A DNA stretch of 64,000 nucleotides from Stropharia rugosoannulata. Lineage: Eukaryota; Basidiomycota; Agaricomycetes; Agaricales; Strophariaceae. How positions within the stretch are numbered: position 1 is the stretch's first letter; every line of letters begins with the position of its first letter. Location of the stretch: contig JANCIK010000013.1 in NCBI GenBank assembly GCA_028532985.1, positions 1,550,001 through 1,614,000 on the forward strand, given 5' to 3'. The position numbers and the translations under genes were made by a program. Of the stretch, positions 56,742 through 64,000 are shown piece by piece. The notes beneath the pieces were generated by a model, which saw only the letters and a list, made by a program, of their open reading frames with translations, ran no database searches and was not told the origin of the DNA.

Positions 56742-57842
56742 GTCAAGACACCCTATAGAATGTCCAATTGTCACAATTTTCACAGTCAATGTGTCCGGTA
56801 CATTGACTGTGTCGAGAAGATGACCAACTTTGGACTTTTCACAGCCCTCACATCCAACCAAGCAAGTCTACTCAATGACATCATGTCCGAGACCAATGAC
56901 ATGGCTGACCACTACCCGGAGCAAACATGGCTCTCACGTCTACTCCCACAGGAAGAGGCTGTCAGCACCAAACAGTTCCAGGTGAAGACGAACTTCTTTG
57001 GAAAGTGGACAAGTCTTGTTTCCAATAATGAAATGACAGCAATTTACCTAAATGTGAATCCCCACATCAAGGCCCTCTCTGTCGACACAATTGCAAGCAC
57101 ATACAACATTCCTGACCTCTGCCGCGCCCTTGGTGACTACTTTAGCCACCTCTCCTATGCAGATTGATCTGGGCAGAGGCGAAGTGCAGCCAATTGTGTA
57201 CTGCCCACCAACACCTTCTACATCTGGCAGAACCTTCGAATTCAACATCATTCTTTCCAAGATTCTTGCATCATTGTACCCCATTAGACCATACAGGCCC
57301 TTCCTCCTAATCTGGCACCCCAACTTCCCTTTGGCCGGTGCAACACTGTTCTTGTGTCTGGAGATAGTGGAAATTGTATGTTTGCCATTTCTGGAGGTGA
57401 GTAAAAATCCTGTCTCTCTCATTTTCATTTCAAATACTAATTTCTCATCTCAGGATGTCATGTCATTCAAATCCGAGTGATTCTGCAACCTGTTCTACCC
57501 AACACTGACTCGAATGCTTCTTGTCCCCCTTGCCTTGTCTACGGCAAGTTCTTCAAGTTCACAGCTGAGCACACTGCTCCCGATGAGGACAATATCAATG
57601 TCTACACACCAGCTCCTGGAATCAATATGTTTCTGGTGCATAGACACAAACAGGCTAATGGCAGACGAATGGGAGATATTGTCCCATTGGATCGGATCCG
57701 TCAGGTGGTTGAGCTAGTTCCGAAACATGATTTGCATGCAGATCCATTGTTGGACTGCGACAACTCGTTGGAGGGGGATACTTTCTACTTGAACAATTTT
57801 TCAAATAAAGAGAACTTCCATTCCATACTCTCGTACCAGTAG
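56742..57842 (+). pseudogene. Plavaka-1 transposase, 3' fragment
   Basis: Resumes with VKTPYRMSNC and reads HSQCVRYIDCVEKM, LNDIMSETNDMADHYP, VNPHIKALSVDTIAST, YNIPDLCRALGDYF, then with frame changes FYIWQNLRIQHHSFQDSC (one in-frame TAG), and after an intron near 57400 GRRMGDIVPLDRIRQVVELV and NNFSNKENFHSI, stop 57842. Each block aligns with the Plavaka-2 enzyme (ICRYLDRAEKI, YNLPDLRAALGDYI, GDIVPLHQLRSLVDIIP). It is the C-terminal part of the element KDZ-1 jumped into. Confidence 0.85.
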
Positions 57843-58739
57843 CTACTTTTTATCTCTTCGCTACATATATCTAATCAACAATCTTGTTGCGACTCTGATT
57901 ACTTAACCTCTTGTGCAATCATGGTGTTCAAAGCTGGTTTAGTCTCGTTTCGCTTAATAGGCGAGAGTCGGGTATCAGCATCTACCAGGGTAGGCAACGT
58001 CACTAAGTAGTGATCTGCTAACACAGTGCTAAAAGTGCTAAAAGTCGATAAAAGTCCTAACACCTCGGCAACCCTTCGGCTACCGTTTTACAGATGAGGG
58101 TGCCCGCGTTGACGTAGATTATGTAATGGTCTCCGATATAGTTTCCGTATCAGCCAGTGCAAGTCTTCTTTCGAAATGTTACAAGTTAAAACAGAGAGTC
58201 CTCTGGCAATCTCCGTAGCTGTACTCTACTCCATTTCTAGGCCCATGTCAAACACCTGCTGACACTTCTCGCTCAAGTTCGTAGTCAGGTCGTAGCGCCA
58301 TTTGTAAATTTCCATTGCTCAAGTCGCAGCGCGGCACTTGTATTAGTTTCTCACAGTGACTTGAACTGTGAAGTTGCTGTTACGAAGTATCCGAAACACT
58401 TTTGTACATGAGCCAACAGAGAACTGTACTTTACAGTAGTTCTAATGGGAAGTAGGTCAATACCTTGACTTATTTCTTGTCATTTCTGTCCATAGGTATA
58501 GAACGATGACCAATATATGATGTATGGCAGCTGTCATACAAAGTATGTGAGAGCGTCACCTATTCTGCTATGCAAGTGCTCATTTATATTGACTACCCAT
58601 TCCATCCGCTATAGCCTATTCCGCGAGGCTAGCATGTACTCATAATTGCTGCCTTTTAATCAACTTCTCTAGTAGATTTCTGATAGGTACCAACCCCAGA
58701 AAACGCCCTATAGATCATGGATAGTCTGAAGTCACATAT
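57843..58739. other. No gene seen; probable Plavaka-1 terminal region
   Basis: Contains CAGTGCTAAAAGTGCTAAAAGTCGATAAAAG (in two parts, near 58026-58055), a small direct repeat that could be an end motif of Plavaka-1 or another element. I could not pair it with a left end, which LTR 2 has removed. Confidence 0.35.
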
Positions 58740-59400
58740 TACTGCACACAATATACCGCGCATCCTGTGCTACGTCGTTCGCACCGAGCTTCTCCGACTT
58801 GGAGACTGCGGTGTGGCGCATGCCCGAGTACGGACTGTGTCCCAAGGTGCATATATGGAAGACGGTGTCCCCGACCATATTTGACCTGCTGCTCTCCTTT
58901 CCCCCCCAGCACATGTTTCGGATATATACCCTAGCAGCCCAGTTTGACATATACGAGCTCGCAGCCGGATCCTCCTCCTACCTTCTGTCGTCCAAGGCGT
59001 TATCGTCCCTCAGCGATGAAGCAGCGGAAGCCATGGGCGTGGTCTACCTGGTCCGCCTCATGAAGCTGTATTTGTCCCTTGAAAACGAGCTGAGGAATAT
59101 TGTAATGCACCCGCCTCGCCTGCATAAAGAAACGGAAGCTTGCAAATTCAGTGATCAGCGTAATCTATCGGAGGCATGGGTCATAGCCGCGACGTACGCT
59201 TTATGGGAATCACTGAGGCCTGGTAGGATACAGTAGTCTTACTTTCCTTTCGTGGGTATTGACGATCTCTATATTAAACAGACGCCGCGTCTGTGCAGGA
59301 CTTGCGGGATATCTTTTTAGGAATTGAGAAGCACATTCAATGTCATCGTTGCATGGAAATGCTCATGCACAGAGTAGATGCAGTCTCTGTTCAATGGGCC
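58740..59400 (+). CDS. BTB/POZ-type protein fragment
   Basis: The frame reads SFSDLETAVWRMPEYGLCPK, VHIWKTVSPTIFDLLLSF, FRIYTLAAQFDIYELAAGSS, YLLSSKALSSLSDEAAEAMG, VYLVRLMKLYLSLENELRNI and after CKFSDQRNLSEAWVIAATYA a likely intron near 59228-59285, then ASVQDLRDIFLGIEKHIQ, CHRCMEM. This is the C-terminal half of the BTB-domain family that is greatly expanded in Agaricomycetes (alternation of an ALA-x-x-x-x-x-Y-EL block, MG-x-x-YL, and AW-x-x-A). The N-terminal BTB domain itself is not clear upstream, so the gene may be truncated or its first exons out of frame. Not obviously part of a transposon. Confidence 0.6.
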
Positions 59401-60259
59401 AAAGTAAAGGTCGGGAATCTCAGTGCATTAATTTATACGAACTGAAACTAACCTTATTCTCAGCGTACCATCTGATGGTCCGATTTATGCCTCAGAACCT
59501 CCCCTACTAGTGTCGTTACACAGCATGAGCCGTTTCCTGTCAGGAGGGATAATCGTCGAGAAGATAAAGAGCCTAGCGTCCTTTAGCGTCCATCAGGCGT
59601 GAGCCGGTCTCTGTCACGGTTCAAGAATGTAATCATATGGCTCAGTAGCACGTCGTTCGTCTTCTGACGGCCTAAAAATATGCATAAAGTTGACATGTCG
59701 TGCAAGGGTCGGACTGCTGGCCTTACAATGCTGGATGGGTCCATGAGAAGGGCGGAAAGGTGCTCTTATATATGCGCCTGTCATTCTTCTGCGAACACAT
59801 TAGAAACAGAAACAGAAGCTAATAGTGCCTGGTTTACATACCCCAAAGTTAGCACTTTCGTACTCGTGCGCCTCCGCAGTGAGCTGGAAGGCCCCGTGAG
59901 CCTTCAACGCTTGGCCCATCGCGAGGTACCGAACAGCCGTGTCTGCCAGTTGGACGATACACTGTGCGTACGTACATCGCACGGACACTGACATAGAATA
60001 AAAGTACTCTGGAAATACAGTTCCTCGTGAAGTGTGCAGCAGTGTATCAAAAGCCGGTCAGTCTGCTGGTCAAGGCTAATCATTTTGTTTGATGAGAGTC
60101 TGTTAAGGGTACACCGGATGTCAAGGAATCCATTGCGGCAGCGACGTTTCACCGTCTTGAAGAAACGCGTTGACCAAAGGCTTGCACGTTGTTAGTAGCA
60201 TACAACAGGAGAATGCCAAACGAACACACCTACAATAGCTCACGCGATAGCAAGTTCAC
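59401..60259. other. No gene assigned
   Basis: A - strand frame around 59800-59995 (QLADTAVRYLAMGQALKAHG, FQLTAEAHEYESANFG) looks protein-like but has no clear start or continuation. Nothing else is supported. Confidence 0.3.
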
Positions 60260-60547
60260 CTATGCCCTTGACTCGCACGGGTTACCGCAGGATTGCATTG
60301 CACGCAATATAGAGTAATACTCCCGCGGCTGCAGATCTGTTGGCAACAAATCAGAGCCAATTTGCCAAAAGATTTTGCCTGGTGCACGATGCACGATCCT
60401 TTGCTTTAAATGTCGCCCATACCCGAGCAAGGAGCATCGCATCGCGTCGCGATCTGGCATGACGCCCGGAAGAATGGAGACCGATGGAGAGGGCGAAGTG
60501 GACTCGGATCGGGTGCGGTTGCGTACATAACGGAACACTAAGGCCAT
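60260..60547 (-). CDS. Small unrecognised open frame
   Basis: ATG 60547 gives 95 residues, MALVFRYVRNRTRSES, DRDAMRCSLLGYGRHLKQRI, REYYSILRAMQSCG. Serine/arginine-rich start. No domain recognised; could be chance in GC-rich sequence. Confidence 0.2.
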   Translation of the reverse strand: MALVFRYVRNRTRSESTSPSPSVSILPGVMPDRDAMRCSLLGYGRHLKQRIVHRAPGKIFWQIGSDLLPTDLQPREYYSILRAMQSCGNPCESRA

Positions 60548-60859
60548 AGTTGCGGGTACGATGCAGTAAGGAGGGGTCAGGTAAGTCCCAGTCAGCAGTC
60601 GCGAGAGTGGGAGATTGGGCGTGCCAGGAAGCGGCTGCGCGACTCGCGAGCTGACTGCGGATACGGGTGCAAAAGCGAGGGAAAGATCCCGCTTCGACGC
60701 TTGCCTGTCCACTTTAATCCGGCGCACAGGGGGCGGAGTACAGAAGAGTAGCTGTCGTCGCCGACCTGCGCATCGGATGGTGTTTCTCGATTTTCGACAT
60801 CGCCCAGAGGCGGGGTAGAAATTGTAGTATGTCCACCAACGTCCCGCTTCAGCCAGTAC

Positions 60860-62260
60860 CTAGCCAGTAGTACCGCTCACTCCTCCCGCTTGCGCTACCC
60901 ACTGATATAACTGCCCTCCCGAACCTGGTAGTACGACGATGCATGCCCTGCTGGAGGCACTCGGACTCGGGCTAAGGCCTCAACCACGGCCGCTGATCCG
61001 TCGCACGTCACTCGTACTATGCAATGCAAGAATCAAGCATGAACGTTGAGCTGAAATTGACGTTGCTTGTGGAGTACCTTCGAAGGCGATCTAGTAAGGT
61101 CTTGAGTCCCTGACTGAGGTCGAAGATAGGAAGAAGGTGGTTGTGTGCGGACTTGGAGAGAAGAGTGTACTCGGAGAAAAGGCATGCAGCAGCGGATGCA
61201 CAAATACTAGAGCATCTGGCCTCCCAGAACGAGGAAGACAGGGAACATGAATATGAATATCTTCGAGGATGTTGACGAAGTCCCTGAGTCGTACATGCGA
61301 CATGGCGCGGCGAGGGGACGGTGTTGTCGACAACGGCTCGTAAACAGGAGCTGGAGGGGAACAATGGCCTTGAAACTAAGCAGATACAGCGGAACGCGAG
61401 CTGTCGGATACAAAGCGCATGCTGCATAAGTATAAGGCCCGGTATATCACTTGCGCATGCCCTATGCGATGCTTGTGCTGTCGAATTCAGCGACATTCAT
61501 GGTGTTCCCTTCGAGAGTGACGCCGAATGTGTTCTAGTTCAGTGACAAATGCAGCTGTGAACTTGGCGAGTACACTCTATATAAACAGGTTAATAGTTAG
61601 TATGAACTTGGAGACAGCCGTAAAATAAAATACTTACTCCGCAAAGTTACAATAAGATATTCCGGCTCATTCCCCATCGAATACACTTTCCAGTACCATT
61701 TACTCCTCCCCTTCCGCTCGCCGGGTCTAGTAGTACGACCGTCCATGAAGGTTGCCAGCTGCCCTCGGGCCTCAGCCACGGCCACTGGCCCGTCGCGCGT
61801 CACTCGTATGCAATGCATAGACGTTGAGCAGAGCATGGCGTGCCCATGCGTCCCTTCGAAGGCGATCTGGTAAGTTCTTGACTCGACTCAAACACGTCTG
61901 TGTATGCAATGATCTAGGGCATTTGGGCGCGTGAGAGTGAATGAACGGCGGCGGGCAATGAGTGGTATAGTGAACGAGCTGAGCCTTGCATCTTCTGGCT
62001 TGAAGACCGCGTCCAAAGGAAGTCACTGCGGGTGTACTGGGTGCGGACGGAAGTCGGTCTGTGGGTCGTCGACGTCCTGTGATTGAACGAGGGCAAAGAC
62101 GGCCTCAAAGCTAAGCAGATACAGCAAACCGCAAGCTGTCGACCGCGAGCCGGGGAGGAAGGGAATAGACGGAGACGTGCCAGAGTGCTAGCGCGTGCCC
62201 TATGCCATCCGCGCCTATGCTTTGGTTGTTGACATTGTCCCCTTGGAGAGACCTACTTAG
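60860..62260. repeat. Diverged tandem duplication, unit about 810 bp
   Basis: Segments at 60880-61110 and 61695-61890 share CGTCACTCGTA-TGCAATGCA, CCTTCGAAGGCGATCT and GTAGTACGAC. Segments near 61370-61510 and 62105-62255 share AAGCTAAGCAGATACAGC, GCAAGCTGTCG and GCCCTATGC. Spacing is constant at about 740-815 bp. No convincing reading frame is conserved in both copies. Confidence 0.6.
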
Positions 62261-64000
62261 CATTCCCGGTTGATTCCCGGTGCGTGCAACGTGCGTTCAT
62301 TTCCCACGGTTTGAAATAGCATCAGAGTTACTGCCAAGCACAGATATTTAAGCGCCCACAGTGTCGCTGACTTGGTATGCTGACCGGGTTCCCTGGAAAG
62401 CTATCTATATGGAAACATCGAGGTGAGTCATAGCCGTCCTGTACGCAGTCATCCAGTTCAACCTCAACTTACACCTGAGTAGGACTCTCACTCGCATTGT
62501 TTCGCAATTGACAGCCTCTTGGCCCCCAGGCTTCCTCGTTCTTGCCAGTCCCAGGCAGCTAGCGTGAATAGGGGGACATGGGAGGGGTGCGGACGCGCCA
62601 ATGGTGTGTATGCGTGTTGGTGGGGGTGCTAGGGCGCGTGGGCAGCTGTGGGAGAGGGTAGACGGATGCAGACGGTACCCTGAAGCGGGACAGGCGGGAC
62701 CGTCGGGTTAAAGGGGTGAGGGCGGGTCCGATAAGGGATGAACGATGCCGGGTGATCAGGATACGCTGAGAACGGCGGGGCGACGCGAGAACTCGCGCGA
62801 TAGGGACTGCACGCAACACGACGACATGGACTAAAGTACTCCGTGAGACAAGATGCACCCGACTGGCAGGAGTCTTGAACAACTCTGCACGCAGCCGTAA
62901 TTATTTTTTATACTTCACAAGATCATGGTTAGTCATCTCTTTGTTGCATATGTTTTTCGTATAGCAATATCTTACAGGAATAACAAGCTGTTTTACAGCG
63001 CACCCTATGAGTCCCCATTCCCACCGGATTAGCAGCCTCAGTACGATACGTCAAGCATAACCACGCGCCAGACCTCGTTCGTTTCTCGAGCGTCGACACC
63101 GCACAGGAATGTCTAGTGTCCACCTTCTACCCTCGTGCTATATACCAAATGCTCTGCACCTCGCCTGCTGGCAGTACCTCAAATCCATATCTGCCGACCG
63201 CACTCGGTCCAGCCACTGGCGCGTCCTATGGCTCCTGTGTGCATACGAACGATTAACGGAACTCCAAATGCGACCGACACTCACCGTCCTTCAAGAATCT
63301 CAGCTGCTCAGCTAGTCGCATACACCCCTTGAAGCTTCACTGGCCACCGTCGTCAGCGTCGCCACGAGGTTCGCTGGTCCGGGGGTGTCGCCACGCGCGG
63401 ATGTCGACATCGCACGAAAGATCAGAGGTACAGTGTCGCGTTCGTCGAGTAAGTGCCAGTGCCGCATGTCTGAGTATGCAATGGTTAATATGAATTTCTC
63501 CATGTAGGGAAACAGCCCCTCGCGATTCCATTGGAGCGGATTAAACCAAACCTCTTACCTTGATGTGTCTCGCCCTGAGCTTCGTTGCATGCCTATGCTC
63601 AGGCAAAGGGGCCTATTAGAACGGTTCTCATTACTTGATTGTTGACCAGTCTCGGGCAAGGATAGGCTAGACGGTGGAAAAAAGGTATGATACAATTTAA
63701 TGGGTATGTTTTCGAGAGGCAGGGCAGTCCGCGGTCTTCATGTCTGCTGCCGCAAATCATGACACTGTTTGTGGCACTGTGCCCTGTGCATTAGAACCGT
63801 GAACAGGAAAACAGGGCGCTCATTATATCTAAAGCTCTTCGCCGCAGATCCGAATCCAGGATGTACAGGTCATATGGTGGCATTTCTATCAATACTGAAC
63901 GGCTACTCATCACACCAATACGAATATATGTATCAAGAACGCGGTAGGTGTTATATATAGCATATGAGGACTCGACTCTATGCCCCTGTTCGCAGGAGAG
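62261..64000. other. No gene assigned
   Basis: GC-richer sequence with only short open frames on both strands. A GTGAGT..GTAG intron-like stretch at about 62422-62484 hints at a spliced + strand transcript, but no protein family is recognised. Confidence 0.3.

Noticed and set aside
1..64000. tRNA, rRNA, CRISPR or bacterial operon structure
   Set aside because: No such structure was seen; intron-rich genes and transposon families indicate a fungal nuclear genome.

Overview
The window looks like a mushroom-forming basidiomycete (Agaricomycete) genome. The genes carry many introns of about 45-60 nt with GT..AG borders and CTAAT/CTAAC-type branch sites, and most of the coding sequence belongs to DNA transposon families that are expanded in these fungi: KDZ (Kyakuja/Dileera/Zisupton), Plavaka, Tc1/mariner, and TET/JBP-type 2-oxoglutarate/Fe(II) dioxygenases that travel with them. 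Almost nothing here is ordinary host gene space.

Layout. Bases 1-4310 hold the 3' ends and LTRs of two Ty3/gypsy-like retroelements. From 4318 a decayed Plavaka transposase (Plavaka-1) begins; it is cut at 4585 and resumes in the same frame at 56742, ending at 57842. The 52-kb interval between is a single insertion, KDZ-1 (4586-56741), with 312-bp ungapped terminal inverted repeats and a GTCAAGA target duplication. KDZ-1 carries a decayed TET/JBP gene (+), an acidic gene X (-), a KDZ transposase (-), gene Y (+) and a large gene Z (-).

Gene Z is itself broken twice: by a clean 1.3-kb Tc1 element (16014-17338, TA duplication) and by a 37-kb insertion (17711-55004, TC duplication). Removing the 37-kb insertion restores the gene Z reading frame exactly. 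That insertion is a second KDZ element (KDZ-2) with subterminal arrays of a TGATATATCA motif, its own transposase (-) and a divergent set of + strand genes. Inside the right terminal region of KDZ-2 sits a 24-kb Plavaka element (Plavaka-2, 30906-54878, TT duplication).

Plavaka-2 encodes a Plavaka transposase, a long and apparently complete TET/JBP dioxygenase, four + strand accessory genes (an orphan 740-residue protein, an F-box/LRR-like protein, a coiled-coil protein, a DUF6532-like protein), and a block of captured host genes: 1,3-beta-glucan synthase (FKS) fragments into which a pyruvate carboxylase segment has been spliced, plus an unidentified third gene. Nesting order is therefore Plavaka-1 < KDZ-1 < (Tc1 and KDZ-2) < Plavaka-2 < captured FKS/PYC mosaic.

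The right flank (57843-64000) holds a BTB/POZ-type gene fragment and a diverged tandem duplication, and is otherwise unrecognised. KDZ-1 shows a consistent decay signature: all six differences between its two terminal repeats are CpG transitions, and at least five in-frame TGA codons in its genes are readable as CGA to TGA changes. Plavaka-2 genes look far more intact. Exon borders are hand-read and approximate.
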